From Neotabrizicola shimadae (GTDB taxonomy: Bacteria; Pseudomonadota; Alphaproteobacteria; Rhodobacterales; Rhodobacteraceae): a stretch of 64,000 nt of DNA. Under the pieces are notes generated by a model that was given only the letters and a program-made list of their open reading frames with translations, was not told where the DNA came from and did no database searches. Shown piece by piece: positions 44,120 to 51,490 of this stretch. The position numbers and the translations under genes were made by a program. Position 1 is the stretch's first letter. Every line of letters starts with the position of its first letter. Location of the stretch: the NCBI RefSeq assembly GCF_019623905.1, contig NZ_CP069370.1:2046001-2110000 (forward strand), in the 5' to 3' direction.

Positions 44120-44181
44120 CCGGAAGCTTCGGGCTTCCGGGGAATTGGGGCAGCCCTACGCTTGCGGGGGGGCTGAGTCAA
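44120..44181 (-). promoter_or_regulatory. Putative ffh operon promoter and leader hairpin
   Basis: On the minus strand TTGACT (44176-44181), a 17-nt spacer and TAGGGC (44153-44158); the -35 is good and the -10 weak. A perfect hairpin CCGGAAGC-TTCGG-GCTTCCGG (44120-44140) follows in the predicted leader of about 150 nt. A second stem, CACCTGC/GCAGGTG (44067-44095), lies closer to the gene. No reading frame occupies 43994-44247. Confidence 0.45.
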
Positions 44182-44216
44182 GTCTGCGTGACGTCAGGGC
44201 GTGATGAAGACGCCCT

Positions 44217-44236
44217 GCCCCGGCGAAGGCCGGGGC
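44217..44236. repeat. Palindromic intergenic repeat, copy 1
   Basis: GCCCCGGC-GAAG-GCCGGGGC followed by CTCCGC, an 8-bp stem with a tetraloop. Two near-identical copies are at 63709-63728 and 63833-63852. Here it lies 12 nt after the stop of the membrane hydrolase gene and may serve as its terminator. Confidence 0.8.
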
Positions 44237-44247
44237 CTCCGCGTCTC

Positions 44248-45897
44248 TCAGATCCCTTGCTCGGCAAACCAAGCCCGCAGCTTCTCCAGCGTCGCCGCAT
44301 CCGCCAGGGGCGGCGAGGTCACCGCCACCCAGCCCTCCATGTAGTGCCGCGCGGCATAGACATGGCCGTGGCCCGTGGGGGTCAGCGTGGCGGTCATCAT
44401 GTCGGTCAGAAGCTGCAGGAAGGTCACGACGGGAATCCAGTTCAACCCCGGCGAGACATCGGGGCCGCGCGGCTTGGCCATCCAGTCGGGCGCGCGGTAG
44501 ACGCTGTCGGGTTCGAAGAAGACGATCGCGTCCGAGGGGTATTGCAGGTAGACGATCCGCATGTCGCCCCAGGGCGCGGTGGCGACCTCGGTCGTGTCGG
44601 TCTGCGTGGTGAAGCGCACTAAGGATCCGTCGCGGAACTCGGGCGACCAGGCTGGTGTGCCGGCGTTGCGCGCCGCGGTGATCTCGGGCCAGAGCCGGCT
44701 GGCGAAGGGCGGCCCAACCCAGAAGGCCCCCTGCGGCGGATCGCCCACGATGTCAAAGATGTCCAGCGACAGGTCCGAGTTCAGCGAACCGAGGCTGAGA
44801 CCGTGCAGGTAAAGCCGCGGGCGGCTGTCCTTCGGCAGCTTGCGCCAGTGGTCATAGACCCGGCGAAACACGGCGCGGGCGGTTTCCTCGCCGTATTCCG
44901 GCTGCACGATCAGGCTGAGCCACGAGGGAAGGTAGGAATACTGCACCGAGACCGAGGCGATGTCGCCGCCCCACAGGAACTCCAGCGGAGTCATAGAGGC
45001 GGGGTCGATCCATCCGGTGCCGGTGGGCGTGGCAATGACCAGAAGCTTGCGGTCAAAGCCGCCGATGCGGATCAGCTCGGCCAGCGCGAGATCGGCCCTT
45101 TCGTCCACCTCCTCGGCGTTGTTCAGCCCGACATAGACGCGCAGGGGCTCCATCGCCGGCTGGCCGGTGACCTGTTCGATGGTGGCGGCATCGGGAAAGG
45201 CCACCACGCGGTTGCGGCCCTGCGCGCCCAGGCCCTGCCAGCCCACCAGCGACTCGGGGCTGCCGGATTTCAGCGGATCGGTCGGCGGGGCGACATCGGC
45301 GGGGATCAGCGCGTCGATGCGGCGATAGGTGTTGTCCATCGCGGTCAGTGCCCCGTCCATCAGCACACCCGAGCCGATGGACCAGAACAGGACCGAGGCG
45401 ACCAGGATGCCCAGCACCATCGCTACGCGCACCGGCACGAAACGCGCCGCCCAATTGGCCAGGATCACTGCGGCGCGGCGAAAGAGCCGCCCGATGGCCA
45501 TCAGCACCAGCACCACCACCAGCGAGGTGGCGGCGATGATAAGGGGCCGCGCGGTTTCCACCGGCTCCATCCCCATCACGGCGTGGATCTGGTTCTGCCA
45601 GCCGGTCGCCTGCGACAGGCCCCAGGCCATGACCGCCGCCGCCACAGCCAGCGCGGCGCGGCCCGGCCAGGGTGAGCGCGGCACGGGCAGGCCAAGCCAG
45701 CGCCAGAGCACCACCACCGCCACCGCCAGCGCATAGACCAGCGCGAAGGCCGCCCCTGCCACGGCGCCCTGCAACGGCCCGGTGCGCGGGATCAGCGAAG
45801 GCGTCAGCGCCGCGGTGAAGGCCAGCGCCCCGAACAGGATGCCCAGGGCCGAGGGCCGCGCGAAGAACGGCAGGTCGGTGAACGGCTTGGTCGTCAT
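44248..45897 (-). CDS. Membrane-anchored alpha/beta hydrolase (Abhydrolase_9 type)
   Basis: Protein of 549 aa. The N-terminal 200 residues contain about five hydrophobic segments; the C-terminal half is an alpha/beta hydrolase domain with nucleophile Ser in LYLHGLSLGSLNS and segments TGTGWIDPAS and WVGPPFASRLWPEI that fit the Abhydrolase_9 family. Substrate unknown; a lipid is possible given the membrane anchor. The ATG at 45897 has GGAGTG 5 nt upstream. Divergent from a LysR gene, which may control it. Confidence 0.85.
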   Translation of the reverse strand: MTTKPFTDLPFFARPSALGILFGALAFTAALTPSLIPRTGPLQGAVAGAAFALVYALAVAVVVLWRWLGLPVPRSPWPGRAALAVAAAVMAWGLSQATGWQNQIHAVMGMEPVETARPLIIAATSLVVVLVLMAIGRLFRRAAVILANWAARFVPVRVAMVLGILVASVLFWSIGSGVLMDGALTAMDNTYRRIDALIPADVAPPTDPLKSGSPESLVGWQGLGAQGRNRVVAFPDAATIEQVTGQPAMEPLRVYVGLNNAEEVDERADLALAELIRIGGFDRKLLVIATPTGTGWIDPASMTPLEFLWGGDIASVSVQYSYLPSWLSLIVQPEYGEETARAVFRRVYDHWRKLPKDSRPRLYLHGLSLGSLNSDLSLDIFDIVGDPPQGAFWVGPPFASRLWPEITAARNAGTPAWSPEFRDGSLVRFTTQTDTTEVATAPWGDMRIVYLQYPSDAIVFFEPDSVYRAPDWMAKPRGPDVSPGLNWIPVVTFLQLLTDMMTATLTPTGHGHVYAARHYMEGWVAVTSPPLADAATLEKLRAWFAEQGI

Positions 45898-45955
45898 CGC
45901 GTCACTCCGGGGCTTTCGCGGCCACTGTGCCGGGGCCGCCCGCGCCATGCAACCG

Positions 45956-45981
45956 GTTCAGGGGCGCATCCCCTCTTGAAC
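45956..45981. promoter_or_regulatory. Possible LysR-type site in the divergent region
   Basis: An imperfect inverted repeat, GTTCA-GGGG-N5-CCCC-TCT-TGAAC, lies between the hydrolase and LysR genes, about 50 nt before the LysR start. The arms are offset by three bases, so support is modest. Confidence 0.3.
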
Positions 45982-46029
45982 ATCGCGCGGCGATTGCCTC
46001 GAATGGATGTTCCTGACCGGGAGAGCATG

Positions 46030-46908
46030 ATGGAAAACTGGGACGAGATCCGCACCGCCTTCCAGGTTGCCCGCCTTGGCACCGTCTCGGGCGCGGCCGA
46101 GGTTCTGGGGGTGCACCACGCCACGGTGATCCGCCACATCGACGCGCTGGAAAAGCAGCTTGGCGCGCGGCTGTTCCAGCGCCACGCCCGCGGCTACACG
46201 CCGACAGAGGCCGGGCGCGACCTTCTGGCCGTGGCCCAGACCACCGAAGAGCAGTTCGCCCAACTGTCCAGCCGCATCAAGGGCCAGGGCGAGACGGTGG
46301 CGGGCGAGCTGGTGGTGACATCCATCGCCGGCATGTCCGACCTGCTGATGCCGGTCCTCGCCCGGTTCCAGACCGAACACCCCGCCGTGATGGTGCGATA
46401 CCTGACCGACATGCGGGTGTTCCGGCTGGATTACGGCGAGGCGCATGTGGCAATCCGCGCCGGCGCGGCGCCGGAAGAACCCGATAACGTCGTGCAGCCC
46501 CTGACCCGCCTGCGCACCGGACTGTACGCCGCGCGATCCTATGTCGAGGCGCATGGGATGCCCGGCTCGGCGGCAGACCTGAGCCAGCACCGCCTTGTCG
46601 GCCCCGACGATTCCGCCAGCCGCGCGCCTTTCTACCGCTGGCTGCGCGACCATGCCCCGCCCGAGGCGATCACGTTTCGCGCCAGCGAACTGGCGGCGCT
46701 GGAGATGGCGGTGGAATCCGGGGCGGGTATCGGCTTCATCGCCTCCCATCGCGCGGCCCTGATGCGCGATCTGGTCGAGGTTCTGCCGCACAATCCCGAC
46801 TGGGACTCGCATCTTTGGCTGGTGACCCATGTGGACCTGCACCGCACGCGCAAGGTGCAGGCCTTCCTGAACGCGCTGAAGACGGCGGCGAAGGACTGGG
46901 CGGCGTGA
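46030..46908 (+). CDS. LysR-type transcriptional regulator
   Basis: Regulator of 292 aa with the N-terminal winged helix-turn-helix (IRTAFQVARLGTVSGAAEVL and HHATVIRHIDALEKQL, residues 5-60) and a LysR effector domain. GGAG lies about 6 nt before the second of two adjacent ATGs (46027 and 46030), so 46030 is preferred. It overlaps the next gene as GTGA, so regulator and permease are translationally coupled; the divergent hydrolase gene is another possible target. Confidence 0.92.
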   Translation: MENWDEIRTAFQVARLGTVSGAAEVLGVHHATVIRHIDALEKQLGARLFQRHARGYTPTEAGRDLLAVAQTTEEQFAQLSSRIKGQGETVAGELVVTSIAGMSDLLMPVLARFQTEHPAVMVRYLTDMRVFRLDYGEAHVAIRAGAAPEEPDNVVQPLTRLRTGLYAARSYVEAHGMPGSAADLSQHRLVGPDDSASRAPFYRWLRDHAPPEAITFRASELAALEMAVESGAGIGFIASHRAALMRDLVEVLPHNPDWDSHLWLVTHVDLHRTRKVQAFLNALKTAAKDWAA

Positions 46909-47789
46909 GCCCCGCGCAGCTGCGCGGCCACTTTGCCATGCTGGCCTTCTCGGCGCTGATCGCCGGCAGTTTCTCGCTGGGCGTGCTGGCGGCACCGCTG
47001 ATCTCGCCCTTTGCGCTGACGGCGGTGCGCTTCGTGCTTGCCGCGGCGCTGGTCGGCGCCTTTGCCGCGCTTGGCCCCGGCATCGCGCGGGCCGCGCTGG
47101 CCGCGCCGTGGCGATATGCCGTACTGGGCGGCCTGCTCTCGATCTATTTCGTCCTGATGTTCCAGGGCCTGAAGACCGCGCCCCCCGTCTCGGCCGCCGC
47201 CGTCTTCACCCTCACGCCGGTCATGGCCGCAGGCTTCGGCTGGCTGCTTCTGCGCCAGCGCCTCACGCCCCGCATCGCGCTGGCACTGGCGCTTGGCGGG
47301 GCCGGGGCGCTGTGGGTGATCTTTCGCGGCGATGTCGGCGCCCTCGTGGCGCTGGAAATCGGCAAGGGCGAGGCGATCTATTTCGCCGGCTGCATCGCGC
47401 ATGCGCTGTATACGCCCATGGTGCGCCGGCTCAACCGCGGCGAGCCGGCGGTGGTGTTCACCTTCCTCACCATGTCCGCGGGCGCGGTTCTGCTTGGCCT
47501 GGCCGGCTGGCAGGATGTGCGCGCCACCGACTGGGCCGCCCTGCCCCCCGTTGTCTGGATCACGCTGGCCTATATTGCCGTCGCCGCCAGCGCGGCGAGT
47601 TTCGTTCTTCTGCAATATGCCAGCCTGCGTCTGCCCTCGGCCAAGGTGATGGCCTACACCTACCTTGTCCCGGCCTGGGTCATCGGATGGGAAATCGTGC
47701 TGCACGGCGCCCTGCCCCCCGCCCGCATCGCGCTTGGCATCCTGGCCACCCTTGCCGCGCTTGGCCTCCTGCTGCGCGACGACGGTTGA
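46905..47789 (+). CDS. EamA/DMT superfamily transporter (third copy)
   Basis: Inner-membrane protein of 294 aa with ten hydrophobic segments and two EamA repeats: SFSLGVLAAPLISPFALTAV early, AAAVFTLTPVMAAGFGWLLL in the first repeat and LRLPSAKVMAYTYLVPAWVI in the second. It starts with GTG at 46905, which overlaps the LysR stop (GTGA) and has AAGGAC 8 nt upstream; no ATG near the beginning fits better. Probably a small-metabolite exporter controlled by the preceding LysR protein. Confidence 0.87.
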   Translation: MSPAQLRGHFAMLAFSALIAGSFSLGVLAAPLISPFALTAVRFVLAAALVGAFAALGPGIARAALAAPWRYAVLGGLLSIYFVLMFQGLKTAPPVSAAAVFTLTPVMAAGFGWLLLRQRLTPRIALALALGGAGALWVIFRGDVGALVALEIGKGEAIYFAGCIAHALYTPMVRRLNRGEPAVVFTFLTMSAGAVLLGLAGWQDVRATDWAALPPVVWITLAYIAVAASAASFVLLQYASLRLPSAKVMAYTYLVPAWVIGWEIVLHGALPPARIALGILATLAALGLLLRDDG

Positions 47790-47925
47790 CCCGTTTCCCG
47801 TTATCTCCCGCCGAATTGGCTGCTTTTGCACATTCGCGACAGCCGCGCTTGATATGATTGCCGGGCAGGTTCAACCTGAACCAGCGGCGGGTCCGATGGA
47901 TCGCCGGAAGGAGGGGATGCAAGCC

Positions 47926-49404
47926 ATGACATTCATGCGAACCGCGGGACTGATCGTCGCGCTTCTGGGGGCGACGGCATTGACCGCCCCGAAGCTGTTG
48001 GCGCAGGAAACCGCGACCACGACGGCGGTCGAGCCGACGGTGACGGAGGCCACCGACAGCACGGGTGAGCCCTCCCAGGGCTTGCTGTCCGAAGATGAGC
48101 TGGATCAGTTGTTCGCGCCCGTCGCGCTCTATCCCGATGCGCTTCTCGCGCAGGTGCTGCTGGCCGCGACCTATCCGCTGGATGTGGTGAAGGCCAACCA
48201 GTTCCTGACAAAGAACGAAGGCAAGTCCGCTCAGGAAATGTCCGACCTGGTCGCCGCGCAGGACTGGCCCGATCCGGTGAAGGGGCTGGCGGCCGGCTTC
48301 CCCGATCTGCTGGGCCGCATGGTCGAGCACATCGACTGGACCGAGATGGCGGGCGATGCGCTGATCGCGCAGACCGACGATTGCCTTGCCTCGCTGCAAC
48401 GCCTGCGCGCCCAGGCCAAGCTGAACGGCTATCTCGAAGACAATGCCGCGATGAATGTCGAGGAAGATGCCGACACGGGCAGCATCTCGATCTCGTCCGC
48501 CAATCCCGAAGTGGTCTATGTCCCGCAATACACCGAGACGGTCTATACCACGCCTGCCCCCGCCACCCCGGTCTATGTCACGGATGACGACGACTGGGAC
48601 GACTGGCTGGCCACCGGAGCCATCGTCTGGGGCGGCGCGATCCTGATCGACGAGATCTTCGACAACGACCATTGGGATGACGACTGGGGCGATTACTGGC
48701 ACGGCGGCGGGTCCGGCAACGGCAACCACATCGACTGGGACGGTGACGTCAACATCGACAACGGCATCAACATCGGAAACGGCATCGGCAATGGAATCGG
48801 CAACCGCCCCGGCATCGGCAACGGTGACGGGATCGGCAACGGCATCGGCAACCGTCCGGGCCTTGGCAATGGCGATGGCATCGGAAACGGCAACCTGGGC
48901 GATGGCAATTTCGGCGGTGCGGTTGCCGGAGGCATCGCCGGGGGCATCGCGGGCGGGGCGCTGAACCGGCCCACGACCCTGCCGGCCGACCGCCTGGGCT
49001 CGGTCGATGCCGACCGCATCCAGAACGCCCGCGACGGCAACTTCCGCCCGACCGACGCAAGCCGCGACGCGGCGCGCGAAAAGATCGCCAGTCACAAGGC
49101 CGGCGGCGGCAGCCTTGCCACCCTGCCCGCGGCCACCGGCAAGGGTGACCGGGTGGGCAAGGCCGCGGCGCGCCCGGCCACGGCCGACCGGCCGCAACTG
49201 ACCTCGCCCGAGGCGCGGGCCAAGGTGCAGAACCGCCCCTCGGCGGCCTCGCCCAAGGTCAACAAGCCGAAGGTTTCGTCGCGCCCGTCTGCGGCCAACC
49301 GCGCCGCCGCGCCAAAGCGGCAGCCGTCCTACAAGCCGTCCAGCGGATCGCGGGCCAAGGCCGCGTCATCGCGCGGGAAATCCAGCCGCGGGGGGAGACG
49401 CTGA
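47926..49404 (+). CDS. DUF3300 domain protein with Gly-Asn repeats, exported
   Basis: Protein of 492 aa. Residues 1-27 form a signal peptide (ending APKLLAQ). DUF3300 covers about residues 45-200 (LDQLFAPVALYPDALLAQVL, then LDVVKANQF and VPQYTETVYTTP). After an Asp/Trp-rich stretch comes a Gly/Asn/Ile repeat region (about 275-330) and a basic Ala/Pro/Ser-rich C terminus. It is probably a cell-envelope protein. It pairs with a DUF2950 gene 1 nt downstream, a combination often seen. GGAGGGG is well spaced for the ATG at 47926. A TATGAT -10-like hexamer is at 47853. Confidence 0.85.
   Translation: MTFMRTAGLIVALLGATALTAPKLLAQETATTTAVEPTVTEATDSTGEPSQGLLSEDELDQLFAPVALYPDALLAQVLLAATYPLDVVKANQFLTKNEGKSAQEMSDLVAAQDWPDPVKGLAAGFPDLLGRMVEHIDWTEMAGDALIAQTDDCLASLQRLRAQAKLNGYLEDNAAMNVEEDADTGSISISSANPEVVYVPQYTETVYTTPAPATPVYVTDDDDWDDWLATGAIVWGGAILIDEIFDNDHWDDDWGDYWHGGGSGNGNHIDWDGDVNIDNGINIGNGIGNGIGNRPGIGNGDGIGNGIGNRPGLGNGDGIGNGNLGDGNFGGAVAGGIAGGIAGGALNRPTTLPADRLGSVDADRIQNARDGNFRPTDASRDAAREKIASHKAGGGSLATLPAATGKGDRVGKAAARPATADRPQLTSPEARAKVQNRPSAASPKVNKPKVSSRPSAANRAAAPKRQPSYKPSSGSRAKAASSRGKSSRGGRR
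48750..48906 (+). repeat. Coding tandem repeat (Gly-Asn-Gly-Ile) in the DUF3300 gene
   Basis: Imperfect repeats of GGCATCGGCAAC-like 12-nt units and a longer unit encoding GIGNGDGIGNGIGNRP occur about twice. Such repeats can expand or contract by slippage without a frameshift because the units are multiples of three. Confidence 0.75.
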
Positions 49405-49405
49405 G

Positions 49406-50332
49406 ATGAAGACGATCACCATGCTGAAGGGCGCCGCCTGCCTTCTGTGCCTGACCGCCGGCACCGCGCTGGCCGATCCGGCGACCTATGCCACGCCCGA
49501 AGCCGCTGTCGCGGCCTTCGTCGATGCGCTGAACGCGCAGGACCAGGCGGCGCTGCTCACCGTGTTCGGCCCGGAGTCCGAGGACCTGATTTCCTCCGGC
49601 AACCCGCGCGAAGATGCCAAGGCGCGCGCGCAGTTCCTCGCCGACTATCAGGAGATCGCCCAGATCGTCGATGACGGCGAGGGCCGCAAGGAGCTTCAGG
49701 TCGGCCGCACCCGCTGGCCCTTCCCCGTGACCCTGGTTGCGGTGGACGGCGGCTGGCGCTTCGATCCGGCGGCGGCGCGCGAGGAAATCCTCGACCGCCG
49801 CATCGGCGCGAACGAACTGGACGTGATCGCGCTGCTGCAAAGGGCGCGCGGCGTGCAGGCCGCCTACCGCCAGGTCGATTACGACGGCGACGGGGTGATG
49901 GAGTTCGCCTCCTCCATCCTGTCCGACCCCGGCACCCGCGACGGGCTTTACTGGCCCGACGAGCCGGGCGCGCCCCAAAGCCCCATCGGCCCCTTCATCG
50001 CCCAGGCGGCGGCGGACGGCATCTCGCTGGATGGCGTGGACCAGCCGCCGGAGCCCTATTTCGGCTATTACTATCGCATCCTCACCAAACAGGGTCCCGC
50101 CGCGCCGGGCGGCGCCTATGACTACATGGTGGGCGGCCACATGCTGGCGGGTTACGCTCTGCTCGCCTATCCGGCCGAACCGGAAGAAACGGGCGTGATG
50201 ACCTTCATGATGGGCGAGAACGGCGTGATCTACGAGGCCGATCTGGGCGAGAACACGCTGGACATCGCCGGCAAGATCGAAGCCTTCGATCCCGATCCCG
50301 CCCAGGGCTGGAAGCCGCTCGCAGGCCAGTGA
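49406..50332 (+). CDS. DUF2950 domain protein, exported
   Basis: Protein of 308 aa with a signal peptide (MKTITMLKGAACLLCLTAGTALA) and a single DUF2950 domain: YATPEAAVAAFVDALNAQD near the start, then VDYDGDGVMEFASSIL, GLYWPD, YFGYYYRILTKQGPAAPGG and GGHMLAGYALLAYPA. Function unknown. It starts 1 nt after the DUF3300 stop, so the two are translationally coupled and probably work together in the periplasm. It is followed by a bidirectional terminator. Confidence 0.9.
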   Translation: MKTITMLKGAACLLCLTAGTALADPATYATPEAAVAAFVDALNAQDQAALLTVFGPESEDLISSGNPREDAKARAQFLADYQEIAQIVDDGEGRKELQVGRTRWPFPVTLVAVDGGWRFDPAAAREEILDRRIGANELDVIALLQRARGVQAAYRQVDYDGDGVMEFASSILSDPGTRDGLYWPDEPGAPQSPIGPFIAQAAADGISLDGVDQPPEPYFGYYYRILTKQGPAAPGGAYDYMVGGHMLAGYALLAYPAEPEETGVMTFMMGENGVIYEADLGENTLDIAGKIEAFDPDPAQGWKPLAGQ

Positions 50333-50341
50333 TAAAACGAC

Positions 50342-50370
50342 AGCGCCCCGGACCATCGGTCCGGGGCGCT
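50342..50370. terminator. Bidirectional terminator between DUF2950 and protease genes
   Basis: A perfect 13-bp stem (AGCGCCCCGGACC / GGTCCGGGGCGCT) with a 3-nt loop between convergent genes, followed on the plus strand by TCACTTT. Confidence 0.85.
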
Positions 50371-50392
50371 TCACTTTGGGGCTGAAGCCGGT

Positions 50393-51472
50393 TCAGGGCT
50401 GGCCGTTCACCACGCTTTCGAGCCACGGCAGGAAGTTCGAGATGCGGGTATAGGCCGAGAACATCGCGGTCTCCTCGCAGCCCTGGCCATTCGCGGCCGA
50501 CAGGCCCCAGCTGACGATGCCCGCCTGAACAAAGCTGCCGTCCTCCAGCGGCACCACCAGCGGCCCGCCGCTGTCGCCCGAACAGGCGGTCTTACCGCCC
50601 TCGAAGCTGCCCGAACACAGCATGTTGCCGCTCATCGGCACCGGCGCGCGGGACACCATCTCGTCCCACAGCGCATAGGCATCGTCGTCCGACAGGCCGA
50701 AGACGTTGACGGCATAGCCAAAGCCCTCGATCGCCTCGTTCGCCCTGGCCTCAATCAGGGTCTGGTTGCACAGCTCGCGGTCCATCATCTGGATCTCGGT
50801 CTGGTGCAGCGCCTCGGGATGCTCGCCACCCTCGGTCAGGCCCCAGCCGGTGACGATGGTGGTGACGCCCGGCTGGTCCAGATAGTCGCCGAACTCCTGG
50901 TCGGGGACGGTGATCGTCTGATAGGCCGCGCGCGGGGCGCGCGCCAGGTGGATCAGCGCGATGTCGTGGTCGAACTCCCAGCCCACATAGTCGGGATGGC
51001 GATAGATCGCCTGCACCGGCACCAGGTCGCCCTTGCCCGGCGCCAGCTCGTTCGACCCGACAAAGACCTGGATCGCCTGCGGCGGCAGGTCGCCCCAGTT
51101 GCCCGCATCATCCGCCATGTGCACGCAATGCGCCGCGGTCAGCACCCAGGTGTCCAGCACCATCGAGCCACCGCAGAACTGCGCATCGGCCGACACCGGC
51201 TCGCCCGCCACCATCAGGGCCACCTGCCAGGGCCAGGCGCCCTGGCCGGCCAGCGTGCCGCCAATCACCTTGCCGCCGCCGGCCTCGGCCTTCTCGCGCG
51301 CCGCTTTCTCGTGGCTCGCCTTGTCGCCGCTCTTCGCCCAGGCAAAGGGCGAGGCCTTTGCCGCAGGCGGTGCCTCCTTCGGCAGCGCAGGGGCCTCCTG
51401 GGCCAGGGCGTCAACAGTCAGGGCGGGCACGGCAAAAGCCAGGGCCAGCGCAAGGATCGGGGCAAGTCTCAT
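50393..51472 (-). CDS. Exported chymotrypsin-fold serine protease (S1A)
   Basis: Protease of 359 aa. Signal peptide to about residue 25 (ending ALAQ), then a Lys/Ala-rich pro-region to about 65 and the S1A domain beginning at IGGTLAGQGAWPWQVAL. The triad is His in TAAHC (near 113), Asp in DHDIALIHL (near 169) and Ser in GDSGGP (near 298). The residue six before Ser is Thr rather than Asp, so trypsin-like Lys/Arg specificity is not expected. The IGG after a basic stretch suggests activation by cleavage. The ATG at 51472 was chosen because GGGAGG is well spaced for it. It lies 18 nt downstream of the caspase-like gene. Confidence 0.92.
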   Translation of the reverse strand: MRLAPILALALAFAVPALTVDALAQEAPALPKEAPPAAKASPFAWAKSGDKASHEKAAREKAEAGGGKVIGGTLAGQGAWPWQVALMVAGEPVSADAQFCGGSMVLDTWVLTAAHCVHMADDAGNWGDLPPQAIQVFVGSNELAPGKGDLVPVQAIYRHPDYVGWEFDHDIALIHLARAPRAAYQTITVPDQEFGDYLDQPGVTTIVTGWGLTEGGEHPEALHQTEIQMMDRELCNQTLIEARANEAIEGFGYAVNVFGLSDDDAYALWDEMVSRAPVPMSGNMLCSGSFEGGKTACSGDSGGPLVVPLEDGSFVQAGIVSWGLSAANGQGCEETAMFSAYTRISNFLPWLESVVNGQP

Positions 51473-51490
51473 CGTCATCCTCCCGTCAGG

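Noticed and set aside
44066-44140. Hairpins upstream of ffh considered as a 4.5S (SRP) RNA gene
   Set aside because: The GGAAGC resemblance is partial; the conserved SRP RNA tetraloop and symmetric loop sequence are absent.
43994-44247. A hidden small gene between ffh and the membrane hydrolase gene
   Set aside because: Frames are short and lack ribosome-binding sites; promoter, leader stems and a repeat account for the sequence.
27477-47789. Three DMT permeases considered as a recent duplication
   Set aside because: They share only family-level features and lie in different regulatory contexts, so recent duplication is not supported.
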